A stretch of DNA of 12,707 nt, from positions 1-12,707 of the forward strand of contig PWPN01000210.1 in the NCBI GenBank assembly GCA_003557125.1, written 5' to 3'. The translations under genes were made by a program, and so were the position numbers. This DNA is from Phycisphaerae bacterium. Its GTDB lineage: Bacteria > Planctomycetota > Phycisphaerae > UBA1845 > PWPN01. Numbering within the stretch: the first letter of the stretch is position 1; the number at the start of each line of letters is the position of its first letter. Positions 6,058 to 12,707 of this stretch are shown in pieces. The notes below the pieces were generated by a model. The model had not been told where the DNA came from. It was given only the letters and a program-made list of their open reading frames with translations, and did not search any database.

Positions 6058-8100
6058 ATGATCCGGGAACGTCCGACTGGGTACGCAAAAAGCAGTGCAG
6101 ACAGCAGAACCGCGACCACGAGGGAGCGGAATGAAACCATCCGAGCCGCGACCGTGAGGGAGCGATGTAGCGGCCGTCCCCCCGTGGCGGCCGTCTTCCG
6201 GACAATCACTGGCGGACAAGCCGCCAGTGGCACCCAGTCCCCCAACCGAGTCGCGACCGCAAGGGAGCGGAAAGAGCCTTTCCGTCTCCCATCCGTTCAC
6301 CTATGGCTGACTGCGTCCCTGCTGGCAGTGGCCGTTGCCGGATGCGAACGGGCGGCCCATCCCGGCGCGGACGGCACGCCCGTGCCCCGGCACGGAGCCG
6401 TCGAGGCCGACGCCTATAAACCCCAGATCGGTCGCCACGGCGGGCAGTTCGTCATGGCCTCCTTCGGCGAGGGGCTCAAGACCTTCAACCCGGTCACGGC
6501 CGGCGAAACCTCGACGACCGACTACACCGCCCGCATCTTCGAGGGGCTGCTGTTCATGGACCCCTGGACGGGGGAAATGAAACCCTGGCTGGCCGAATCC
6601 TGGGAGCACAGCGAGGACTACCTCGTCTGGACGTTCCATCTCCGCAGGGACGTTAAGTTCAACAACGGCCTGCCCATGACGGCCGACGATGTCGTCTTCT
6701 CGTTCAACATCAACTATCGGCCGGAAATCGTCACGAGCACGCGCGACCTGCTGGTCGTCGAGGGTAAGCAGTGGGAGATCGAGAAGGTCGACGACTACAC
6801 CGTGCGCATCACGCTGCCGACGAAATACGCGATCTTCGAGGAGGTCGCCGGCTCGGGTGGCGTGGTGCCGATCCTCTCGCGGGAGGTCTGCGAGCCGGCC
6901 GTCGAAGACGGGACGTTCAACTCCTTCATGGGGGCCGAGTCCACGCCCGATCAGATCGTCGGCACGGGCCCGTTCATGCTCGACAACTACGTGCCCGGCC
7001 AGCGACTCACGCTGACACGCAACCCGCACTACTGGCGGTTCGACGCAGCCGATCAGCGGCTGCCCTATCTCGATCGCCTCATCGTAGTCTGGGTCCAGAC
7101 GATCGACGGGATGATGCTGCGGTTCAAGACGGGCCAGACCGATACCTACGGCCTGCGGGGCGCGGACTATCCGATCCTCAAGCCACTCGAGGAGCGCAGG
7201 GGGTTCAAAATCTACGAGTTGGGCCCGCACATGGGCTCCTCGTTCCTGACCTTCAACCAGAATCCGGGCTCCTGCCCCCAGACGGGACGGCCCTACATCG
7301 AACCGCACAAGGTGAGGTGGTTCCGCAATACGAAGTTCCGCCAGGCGATGGCGATGGCCGTCGACCGTCGTGAGCTCATCCGGGCGGTGCACAACGGCCT
7401 GGCGCTTCCCCAGTACGGCCCCATGAACGAAGGGTCCGGCTACTTCTACAACCCGGACCTCATCGAATGGCCTTACGATCTCGAAAAGGCATCGCAATAC
7501 CTCGCCGAGATCGGCCTGAAAGACCGCAACGGCGACGGCTGGCTCACCGACGAGGAAGACCGCCCCGTCGCGTTCACCATCCTGACCAACTCCGGCAACG
7601 ACCAGCGCGAAAAGACGGCGGAAATCCTGCGCAAGGACTTGGCCCAGCTCGGCATACGGGTCGACCTGAAGTTCATCGAGTTCAACACGCTCATCACCCA
7701 GCTCGACGAGACGTTCGATTGGGAGGCGATCGTGCTCTCCCTGACCGGTTCGCAGGAGCCCTATTTCGGAGCCAACGTCTGGAAATCGAGCGGGCGGATG
7801 CACATGTGGTACCCGCGCCAGGAGCAGCCCAGCACGGAGTGGGAGGCGCGGATCGACGCGATTTTCGACGAGGCGATCCAGGAGCCGGACCGGGAGAAAC
7901 GCAAGGTGCTCTTCGACGAATGGCAGACGATCGTCAACGAGCAGCAGCCGTTCATCTACACGACCTCGCCGCTCGTGCTGGCTGCGTTCTCCGACAAGTT
8001 CGGCAACGTCTTCCCGACGATATTGGCCGCAGCCGGGAGACAGGCCTGTACCTGGAATATCGAGGAGCTCTACATCAAGGAAGGTTATCCGCTACGGTGA
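6058..8100 (+). CDS. Peptide ABC transporter substrate-binding lipoprotein (SBP family 5), 680 aa from the most upstream likely start
   Basis: This is a family 5 solute-binding protein, probably a lipoprotein. Residues 82-96 (LWLTASLLAVAVAGC) form a signal-peptide core with lipobox VAGC, the cysteine codon being at 6343-6345. The mature part, about 585 aa, shows TFNPVTAGETSTTDYTARIFEGL, KPWLAESWE, VKFNNGLPMTADDVVFSFN, GTGPFMLDNY, NPHYWRFD and KFRQAMAMAVDRREL, all standard for peptide-binding members. A DRNGDGWLTDEE loop at 489-500 resembles a calcium-binding loop and is common at this place in the family. The start is uncertain. ATG 6058 has a good ribosome site but adds about 80 residues of repeat-derived sequence before the signal peptide. 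GTG 6154 and GTG 6184 are in-frame alternatives, and no ATG closer to the lipobox is in frame. It differs strongly from the 2231-4207 product, so ligands probably differ. Confidence 0.88.
   Translation: MIRERPTGYAKSSADSRTATTRERNETIRAATVRERCSGRPPVAAVFRTITGGQAASGTQSPNRVATARERKEPFRLPSVHLWLTASLLAVAVAGCERAAHPGADGTPVPRHGAVEADAYKPQIGRHGGQFVMASFGEGLKTFNPVTAGETSTTDYTARIFEGLLFMDPWTGEMKPWLAESWEHSEDYLVWTFHLRRDVKFNNGLPMTADDVVFSFNINYRPEIVTSTRDLLVVEGKQWEIEKVDDYTVRITLPTKYAIFEEVAGSGGVVPILSREVCEPAVEDGTFNSFMGAESTPDQIVGTGPFMLDNYVPGQRLTLTRNPHYWRFDAADQRLPYLDRLIVVWVQTIDGMMLRFKTGQTDTYGLRGADYPILKPLEERRGFKIYELGPHMGSSFLTFNQNPGSCPQTGRPYIEPHKVRWFRNTKFRQAMAMAVDRRELIRAVHNGLALPQYGPMNEGSGYFYNPDLIEWPYDLEKASQYLAEIGLKDRNGDGWLTDEEDRPVAFTILTNSGNDQREKTAEILRKDLAQLGIRVDLKFIEFNTLITQLDETFDWEAIVLSLTGSQEPYFGANVWKSSGRMHMWYPRQEQPSTEWEARIDAIFDEAIQEPDREKRKVLFDEWQTIVNEQQPFIYTTSPLVLAAFSDKFGNVFPTILAAAGRQACTWNIEELYIKEGYPLR
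6111..6270. repeat. Three copies of a 19-bp repeat, CGCGACCnnnAGGGAGCG type, spanning a 23-bp palindrome
   Basis: Copies lie at 6111-6129, 6147-6165 and 6252-6270 and share CGCGACC and AGGGAGCG around a variable three-base core. Between copies 2 and 3 there is a perfect hairpin at 6207-6229 (arms CACTGGCGG and CCGCCAGTG) and a direct repeat of GCGGCCGTC at 6170-6178 and 6187-6195. The offsets between copies are 36 and 105 bases, both multiples of three, so all copies read in the same phase of the binding protein frame as A-T-x-R-E-R. The block looks like an insertion of dispersed repeats between the C permease and the signal peptide. Confidence 0.85.
6207..6235 (+). repeat. Palindromic element with GGCACCC tail, copy 1
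   Basis: A 9-bp perfect stem (CACTGGCGG / CCGCCAGTG) with loop ACAAG is followed by the tail GCACCC. The whole 29-bp element recurs exactly, as its reverse complement, at 8321-8349. This is the strongest evidence in the window for a dispersed palindromic repeat family. Confidence 0.9.
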
Positions 8101-8158
8101 TGGACCGAATGGCCACAGCCTGCACCTGCACCGGACTGCCGGGTCCGAGCTGCCGACA

Positions 8159-8181
8159 GACAGCCCTCAATCGGGGCTGTC
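8159..8181 (+). terminator. Hairpin after binding protein 2, possible weak terminator
   Basis: Arms GACAGCCC and GGGCTGTC pair perfectly over 8 bp around a 7-base loop (TCAATCG), 58 bases after the stop at 8100. There is no T-tract after it, so it could be a processing or stability hairpin that separates binding protein expression from the permease genes. Such differential-expression hairpins are common in binding-protein operons. Confidence 0.4.
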
Positions 8182-8258
8182 AGTGTACCAGTCACCTGGC
8201 CCGCGCTACTTCGGTTTGCCTTTGCGTTGCTCCCGTTTAGGATAAGGTGGTACCGCTT

Positions 8259-8312
8259 GGTGCCTGTACCGCCGGGTGCCTGTACCGCCGGGTGCCTGTA
8301 CCAACGGGTACC
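8259..8312. repeat. 16-bp tandem repeat, three copies plus partial
   Basis: The segment GGTGCCTGTACC starts at 8259, 8275 and 8291, giving a period of 16 with spacer GCCG (AACG in the last). A partial copy, GGTACC, follows at 8307-8312. A degenerate GGTACCGCTT precedes the array at 8249-8258. Copies are nearly identical, suggesting recent slippage expansion. Copy number is probably variable among strains. Confidence 0.88.
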
Positions 8313-8320
8313 TTTATTAC

Positions 8321-8349
8321 GGGTGCCACTGGCGGCTTGTCCGCCAGTG
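8321..8349 (-). repeat. Palindromic element with GGCACCC tail, copy 2, inverted
   Basis: This is the exact reverse complement of 6207-6235: stem CACTGGCGG / CCGCCAGTG with loop CTTGT, and the tail reading GGGTGC on the plus strand. The two copies bracket the binding protein 2 gene in inverted orientation. Confidence 0.9.
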
Positions 8350-8394
8350 TGGTTTTCGACGCCGGGTACCACGCGGTATCGGGCACAGGGTGGT

Positions 8395-8436
8395 ACGGGC
8401 GTCTCGCCCGTTTGTAGAAGCACGGCTCGCAGAGCC
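8395..8436. repeat. Two further palindromes of the same general style
   Basis: The hairpin ACGGGCG/CGCCCGT at 8395-8411, preceded by GGTGGT, matches in inverted orientation the palindrome of the 54-bp repeat at the window start. A second hairpin, GGCTC/GAGCC around GCA at 8424-8436, is followed by TTGGCAC. A palindromic core next to a GGCAC or GGTAC tail is shared with the 29-bp element. Confidence 0.7.
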
Positions 8437-8497
8437 TTGGCACACGAACAAGGATTCGAATAAACGCGATCCAGGTCGCATGAGGCTGTCTGCTCCA

Positions 8498-9466
8498 ATG
8501 ATTCACTATGTCATTCGACGACTGCTGCTGAGCGTGCTGCTTCTGCTGGCGGCGTCGCTGATGGCCTTTCTGATCCTCAAGGCCACGCCGGGCGATTATT
8601 TCGCAATGCTGCAGGCCGACCCGCGCATCCCGCAAGAGTATGTCGAAGCGATGCGCGCCGAGTACGGCCTCGACCGCCCGATCCACGTGCAATACGGCAT
8701 GTGGCTGAGCAACGCCGTCCGAGGCGATTTCGGCTACAGCTTCGCCTACAAGCAGCCGGTCTCCAACGTCATCGGCACGCGCCTGCTCAACACGCTCATT
8801 CTCAATATCTGCGCCATCACGCTGACCTGGTTCATCGCGATCCCCGTCGGAGTTTATGCGGCTGTGCGGCAATATTCGCTGCGCGACAAGGTGCTTTCGG
8901 GCGTCAGTTTCGTCGGGATGAGCCTGCCCAGCTTCTTCAGCGCACTGCTCTTGCTCTACCTTTTCGCCTCCGTGCTCGACGTGCTGCCGCCGGGCGGGCT
9001 CTACTCGGTCCAGTTCCCGCAGATGTCGGCCGGCGAAAAGCTCGCCGACCTGGCGCGCCACCTGGTTATCCCCGTCGTCGTGCTCGCCCTGGCGGCCATG
9101 GCCAGCCTCCAGCGCATCACGCGCGGCAACATGCTCGAAGTTCTCGGCCAGCAGTACGTGAGCACCGCACGCGCCAAGGGGCTCAGCGAACGGCAGGTCG
9201 TCTACAAGCATGCCTTGCGCAACGCGCTGAACCCGCTGATCACGATTTTCGGCTACGAGTTCGGGGCGCTGCTGTCGGGCTCGGCCCTGCTCGAGATCAT
9301 TCTCGACTATCCCGGGCTCGGTTCGCTCATGTACACAGCCGTCCGCAGCCAGGATCAGTTCCTGGTCATGGGCGGGTTCATGATGGGGGCGTGCATGCTG
9401 TTGGCCGGCAATCTGTTGGCCGAGCTGATCCTGGCCTGGGTCGATCCGAGGATTTCGTACCGATGA
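8498..9466 (+). CDS. Peptide ABC transporter permease, OppB/DppB type, second set, 322 aa
   Basis: This inner-membrane channel subunit belongs to the second permease pair. ATG 8498 gives the canonical N-terminus MIHYVIRRLLLSVLLLL; ATG 8480, in frame six codons upstream, is an alternative. Neither has a strong ribosome site (GAGG 12 bases before 8498, AGG 4 bases before 8480). The first periplasmic loop contains TPGDYFAML, YGLDRPIHVQY and RGDFGYSF, all typical of DppB-like proteins. The EAA loop is QYVSTARAKG, with the tyrosine at residue 220 and the glycine at 228, followed by HALRNALNPLITIFG. The end reads DPRISYR. The loop around residues 165-185 (DVLPPGGLYSVQFPQM) is family-like. It differs clearly from the 4204-5121 product, so it is an old paralogue, not a recent duplicate. 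Confidence 0.93.
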   Translation: MIHYVIRRLLLSVLLLLAASLMAFLILKATPGDYFAMLQADPRIPQEYVEAMRAEYGLDRPIHVQYGMWLSNAVRGDFGYSFAYKQPVSNVIGTRLLNTLILNICAITLTWFIAIPVGVYAAVRQYSLRDKVLSGVSFVGMSLPSFFSALLLLYLFASVLDVLPPGGLYSVQFPQMSAGEKLADLARHLVIPVVVLALAAMASLQRITRGNMLEVLGQQYVSTARAKGLSERQVVYKHALRNALNPLITIFGYEFGALLSGSALLEIILDYPGLGSLMYTAVRSQDQFLVMGGFMMGACMLLAGNLLAELILAWVDPRISYR

Positions 9467-10590
9467 CCGCGGACGTGACCGTGAAACAAACTCCAGCCAC
9501 CGAACCGCCCCGTACGCCGTTGCGGATGGCGCTGCGAAGGCTCCGCCGACACCGCATGGCCATCTTCGCGTCACGCGTCCTGGCCGTCCTGTACATCCTG
9601 ACGCTGTTCGCGGGATTCTTCTCGCCCTATGACTACGACAACGAACGGCGGGAGCATTCCTACCACCCCCCGCAGCGCATCCGTTTTATCGACGCCGACG
9701 GCACATTCCACTGGCGACCGTTCGTTTATGCGAGCTCTTATGAGTTCGACGACTACTTCAGGCGCGTCTGGACGTTCGATACGAGCGAACGCTACCCGCT
9801 ACGTTTCCTGGCCAAGGGCGATCCCTACACGATCGTCGGGCTCTTCACCTGGCAGCGCCGCCTCTTCACCGTGGAAGAGCCCGGCCGACTCTACCTGCTC
9901 GGTGCCGATTACCGCGGCCGGGACCTGCTCAGCCGGATCTTCTACGGCGGGCGCATCTCGCTGACGATCGGCCTGGTCGGGGTGAGCATCTCGTTCGTGA
10001 TCGGCATGGTCGTCGGTGGCATCAGCGGATACATGGGAGGCCGAACCGACTTTCTGATCCAACGGCTCTGCGAAATGATCATGCTGATCCCCGGTTTCTA
10101 CCTGCTGCTCGTGCTGCGCAATACCTTTCCGCCGGGCCTCAGCTCCGTGCAGGTCTATTTCGGGATCGTCTTTATCCTCGCCTTCATCTACTGGGCGTCG
10201 TTCAGCCGCGTCATCCGGGGCATGGTCTTGTCGATCCGCGAGCAGGAGTACGTGCTCTCCGCACGGGCCACGGGAGTGCCGGCCCTGCGCATCATCGTCC
10301 GGCACGTGCTGCCTAACACGCTCAGCTACGCGATCGTCTACGTCTCGCTGACGATCCCGTATTACATCCTCGGCGAGTCGGCGTTGAGCCTCATCGGCCT
10401 GGGCATCCAGGATCCCGTCCCGAGCTGGGGCAACCTGCTCCAGGCGGCCATGAGCGTGCCGGAACTGCAATTTCATCCCTGGATTCTCATACCCGGATTT
10501 TTTATCTTTGTAGCCGTGATGGCCTTCAATTTCCTGGGCGACGGCCTCCGGGACGCGCTCGATCCCAAGACACTGGCGGGAACCAACTGA
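9463..10590 (+). CDS. Peptide ABC transporter permease, OppC/DppC type with long periplasmic insert, 375 aa
   Basis: This is the partner channel subunit of the second set, starting in the ATGA overlap with the B permease. A hydrophilic N-terminus ([15 protein letters not shown]) leads into membrane helix 1 at about residues 34-53. A long extracytoplasmic stretch follows, about residues 54-150, rich in aromatic and charged residues, before [17 protein letters not shown], the family's GRD motif. That insert makes the protein some 65 residues longer than the 5118-6050 paralogue. The EAA loop reads [10 protein letters not shown] at residues 262-271, followed by [17 protein letters not shown]. The C-terminus carries [19 protein letters not shown] and [14 protein letters not shown]. 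The long insert recalls longer C permeases such as YejE, and may contact the binding protein. Confidence 0.93.
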   Translation: MTADVTVKQTPATEPPRTPLRMALRRLRRHRMAIFASRVLAVLYILTLFAGFFSPYDYDNERREHSYHPPQRIRFIDADGTFHWRPFVYASSYEFDDYFRRVWTFDTSERYPLRFLAKGDPYTIVGLFTWQRRLFTVEEPGRLYLLGADYRGRDLLSRIFYGGRISLTIGLVGVSISFVIGMVVGGISGYMGGRTDFLIQRLCEMIMLIPGFYLLLVLRNTFPPGLSSVQVYFGIVFILAFIYWASFSRVIRGMVLSIREQEYVLSARATGVPALRIIVRHVLPNTLSYAIVYVSLTIPYYILGESALSLIGLGIQDPVPSWGNLLQAAMSVPELQFHPWILIPGFFIFVAVMAFNFLGDGLRDALDPKTLAGTN

Positions 10591-11621
10591 TGACCCAAGC
10601 GTCAAACGGAGAGCCCCTCATCGATGTCCGCGACTTGCGGACCCATTTCTTCACCGAAGAAGGCGTGGCCCGTGCGGTCGACGGGGTCTCCTGGTCCGTG
10701 GGCAGGGGCAAAACGTTTGCCCTGGTCGGCGAGAGCGGCTGCGGCAAAAGCGTCACAGCCCTGTCGATCATGCGCCTCGTCTCCGACCCGCCGGGGCGGA
10801 TCGTCAGCGGGCAGATCCTCTTCGACGGCCAGAATCTGGCCGCGGCTGACGAACGCCGGATGCGCCACATCCGTGGCAACCGCATCGCCATGATCTTTCA
10901 GGAGCCGATGACTTCACTCAACCCTGTCTACACAGTGGGCAACCAGATCGTCGAGGCCATCGAGCTGCACCAGGGGCTCCGCGGGAAAAAGGCCTGGGAC
11001 CGTGCCGTCGAGATGCTCCGGCAGGTCGGCATCTCCGCGCCGGCGCAGCGCGCTCACGAATTTCCGCATCAGATGTCCGGCGGAATGCGCCAGCGCGTCA
11101 TGATCGCGATGGCCCTGTCCTGCGATCCGGCCCTGCTGATCGCCGACGAGCCGACGACGGCCCTCGACGTGACGATTCAGGCTCAGATCCTCGACCTGCT
11201 CCGACAACTTCAGGCCGATCGCCACATGACCATCCTGCTCATTACGCACGACCTCGGCGTTGTCGCCGAGATGGCCGACGAGGTCGGTGTCATGTATGCC
11301 GGGCGGATCGTCGAGCGGGCCTCCGTGACGGAGCTCTTCGCCCGTCCGCTTCATCCCTACACGCAGGGGCTGTTTCGAAGCATTCCGCGGATCGGGCAGA
11401 CCAAACATCGACTCGACGTGATTCCCGGCAGCGTGCCGAGTCCCTTGAACTTTCCATCGGGGTGCCCTTTTCACCCGCGTTGCGAGTTGGGCTGCCGGGA
11501 CCGACTCTGCCAATCCGTGAACCCGGCGCTCGCAGAGGTTCGGCCGGGGCATTGGGTCGCATGTTTCAAGGCCGAAGGGTATCCCCCCGTACACGACCAA
11601 CAGGCAAACGCTTATGGATAG
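10590..11621 (+). CDS. Peptide ABC transporter ATP-binding protein, OppD/DppD type, 343 aa
   Basis: This cytoplasmic ATPase powers peptide import. Its start overlaps the previous stop (TGATG). Walker A is GESGCGKS at residues 47-54, the signature is MSGGMRQR at 162-169, Walker B ends in D186-E187 within [13 protein letters not shown], and the switch histidine is H220 in LITHDLG. The Q-loop region reads [19 protein letters not shown]. The C-terminal oligopeptide-transporter domain has cysteines at 292, 298, 302, 307 and 325 in GCPFHPRC...VACF. Some DppD-type proteins are reported to carry an iron-sulfur cluster at such cysteines; here the spacing after C298 differs from E. coli OppD as I recall it. 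No OppF-like second ATPase follows; the next gene, overlapping by 8 bases, is for heme synthesis. Confidence 0.95.
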   Translation: MTQASNGEPLIDVRDLRTHFFTEEGVARAVDGVSWSVGRGKTFALVGESGCGKSVTALSIMRLVSDPPGRIVSGQILFDGQNLAAADERRMRHIRGNRIAMIFQEPMTSLNPVYTVGNQIVEAIELHQGLRGKKAWDRAVEMLRQVGISAPAQRAHEFPHQMSGGMRQRVMIAMALSCDPALLIADEPTTALDVTIQAQILDLLRQLQADRHMTILLITHDLGVVAEMADEVGVMYAGRIVERASVTELFARPLHPYTQGLFRSIPRIGQTKHRLDVIPGSVPSPLNFPSGCPFHPRCELGCRDRLCQSVNPALAEVRPGHWVACFKAEGYPPVHDQQANAYG

Positions 11622-12707
11622 ACGCATCCGCATGGCGACAGGGTTTCACGGCCTGCGGGTCGTGACGTTCGAAAGCCGGCACAGCCAGGAGATGAATGAA
11701 CTCATCCGCAGGCTGGGAGGCGTGGCGCGCGCGGCCCCGGCCATGCGCGAGCTGCCCGTCCCCCAGAGCCCGTCGGCCCTGGAATTCGCCGACAATCTCC
11801 TCGCCGGCCATGTCGACATCGCCATCTTTCTGACCGGCGTCGGAGCCCGCGCGCTGATGTCGATCATGGAACGGGCGCACCCGAGGGCAGCCATCGTCAC
11901 CGGGCTGTCGCGTATCGTGACCGTCGCACGCGGCACCAAGCCCGAGGCCGCCCTGCGCGAGTGGGGCGTTTCTCCGACGCTGACCGCTACCGAACCGAAC
12001 ACCTGGCGCGAAGTGCTGGCTGTGCTCGACAACGTCGGCCCGATCGACGGCAAACGCATCGTGGTCCAGGAGTATGGCCAATCCAACCCACTGCTCATCG
12101 ACGCGCTTCAGCAGCGCGGGGCTGACGTCACATCCGTCCCCGTCTACACCTGGGCGCTGCCCGAGGACCTCGAACCGCTCAAAGCGGGGATCCGTGCGAT
12201 CATCGACGGGAATATCGACGTCGCCGTCTTCACGACCGGTCAGCAGGTGCGCCATCTCCTGCACGTGGCTGACTCGATGGACGCCGAACAACCCCTGCGT
12301 GAAGCATTGCGCCGCGTCGTCATCGGGTCGATCGGGCCGATGACCAGCGAAGCGCTCCATGCCGAGGGGTTCGGCGTCGATTTCGAACCGGACGGCTCGA
12401 AGATGACCTGCCTCGTGCGCGGTCTCGCGCGTTCGGCCGTCCTTCTCCAGCAGCGCAAAATCGCATCCGAGGCAGCCGGTGTCGACACGACTCGGGCACG
12501 GCGCATCGATATGGTCTGGTCGGCCGAGGAAAACGGGGGGTCGATCGACCCGCTGCACGACAGCCCGTTCCTCCGCGCCTGCCGACGCGAAAAAACAGCT
12601 TACACACCGATCTGGATCATGCGCCAGGCGGGACGCTACCAGCGGGCGTATCGGCAGATCCGTGCCCGCCATTCGTTTCTCGAGATGTGCAAGACGCCCG
12701 AACTGGC
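11614..12707 (+). CDS. Uroporphyrinogen-III synthase fused to uroporphyrinogen decarboxylase (HemD-HemE), 3' end cut by window
   Basis: The frame is open from ATG 11614 to the window edge (364 complete codons). Residues about 10-280 look like uroporphyrinogen-III synthase, which cyclises hydroxymethylbilane: [23 protein letters not shown] at the start, [11 protein letters not shown] near 71-81, [11 protein letters not shown] near 175-185, [11 protein letters not shown] at 206-216 and [19 protein letters not shown] at 235-253. After a charged linker (about 281-312), residues 316-364 match the start of uroporphyrinogen decarboxylase: [10 protein letters not shown], then MRQAGRY at 336-342, whose arginines bind substrate carboxylates, then [15 protein letters not shown]. 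The two domains catalyse consecutive steps of heme synthesis in the cytoplasm. No stop separates them, although M300 (12511) could serve as an internal start. The start overlaps the ATPase gene by 8 bases and lacks a clear ribosome site; ATG 11632 is an alternative. Confidence 0.85.
   Translation, partial: MDRRIRMATGFHGLRVVTFESRHSQEMNELIRRLGGVARAAPAMRELPVPQSPSALEFADNLLAGHVDIAIFLTGVGARALMSIMERAHPRAAIVTGLSRIVTVARGTKPEAALREWGVSPTLTATEPNTWREVLAVLDNVGPIDGKRIVVQEYGQSNPLLIDALQQRGADVTSVPVYTWALPEDLEPLKAGIRAIIDGNIDVAVFTTGQQVRHLLHVADSMDAEQPLREALRRVVIGSIGPMTSEALHAEGFGVDFEPDGSKMTCLVRGLARSAVLLQQRKIASEAAGVDTTRARRIDMVWSAEENGGSIDPLHDSPFLRACRREKTAYTPIWIMRQAGRYQRAYRQIRARHSFLEMCKTPEL

Larger units (their letters stand above)
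8101..8497. other. Repeat-filled gap between binding protein 2 and permease B2
   Basis: This 397-base stretch has no convincing gene. From left to right it holds a hairpin at 8159-8181, a 16-bp tandem repeat at 8259-8312, the inverted 29-bp palindromic element at 8321-8349, an ACGGGCG/CGCCCGT hairpin at 8395-8411 and a GGCTC/GAGCC hairpin at 8424-8436. The short open frames that cross it read through repeats and change character at gene borders. Any promoter for the second permease set should lie here, but no clear -35/-10 pair is visible. Confidence 0.7.

Noticed and set aside
6303..6305. ATG just before the signal peptide of binding protein 2
   Set aside because: It is out of frame with the lipobox and the mature protein.
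6301..7803. 500-codon open frame on the minus strand opposite binding protein 2
   Set aside because: Same reason: a low-complexity Arg/Asp/Val composition and a recognised gene on the other strand.
8259..8312. Iterons of a replication origin
   Set aside because: The 16-bp array is short, with no DnaA-box set, AT-rich stretch or replication gene nearby.
6052..8349. Insertion sequence or composite transposon around binding protein 2
   Set aside because: Inverted repeats bracket the gene, but there is no transposase and no target-site duplication that I can see; a REP-like element explains it better.
8237..9574. Minus-strand open frame across the repeat gap and permease B2
   Set aside because: It reads through the tandem repeats and opposite a clear permease; no motif is visible.

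Overview
The window is GC-rich and gene-dense. It has short junctions, many genes that overlap by the stop/start bases (ATGA or TGATG), and blocks of palindromic repeats between genes. There is no rRNA, tRNA, transposase or phage gene to fix the taxonomy. The gene style (a Gfo/Idh/MocA dehydrogenase beside a peptide transporter) and the repeat classes (palindromes with GGCAC-type tails, CGCGACCnnnAGGGAGCG repeats) remind me of Planctomycetes and related environmental bacteria. That assignment is an inference and is weakly held.

Layout. Positions 1-206 hold a 54-bp tandem repeat with a hairpin, then decayed repeat remnants. Positions 207-997 hold two overlapping genes of unknown function. A GC-rich hairpin at 1028-1049 closes this unit. 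Positions 1140-2195 encode a Gfo/Idh/MocA-family NAD(P)-dependent oxidoreductase. From 2231 to 11621 there is one long oligopeptide ABC transporter locus: binding protein 1 (2231-4207), permease B1 (4204-5121), permease C1 (5118-6050), lipoprotein binding protein 2 (6058-8100), a 397-bp repeat-filled gap, permease B2 (8498-9466), permease C2 (9463-10590) and one ATPase of the OppD/DppD type (10590-11621). An open reading frame then starts at 11614, overlapping the ATPase by 8 bases, and runs off the window end. It begins as uroporphyrinogen-III synthase (HemD) and continues in frame into the start of uroporphyrinogen decarboxylase (HemE).

How the genes work together. Each binding protein plus its B/C pair would form the periplasmic capture part and the membrane channel of a peptide importer. 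Only one ATPase is present for two channels, and no OppF-type partner follows it. The ATPase may serve both channels as a homodimer, or a second ATPase lies elsewhere. The heme gene looks translationally linked to the transporter, although no functional tie is evident.

The points most worth a second look are the apparent HemD-HemE fusion, the palindromic repeats that seem to be translated as the N-terminal extension of binding protein 2, the inverted 29-bp match between the two repeat blocks that bracket that gene, and the unusual two-channel, one-ATPase layout.
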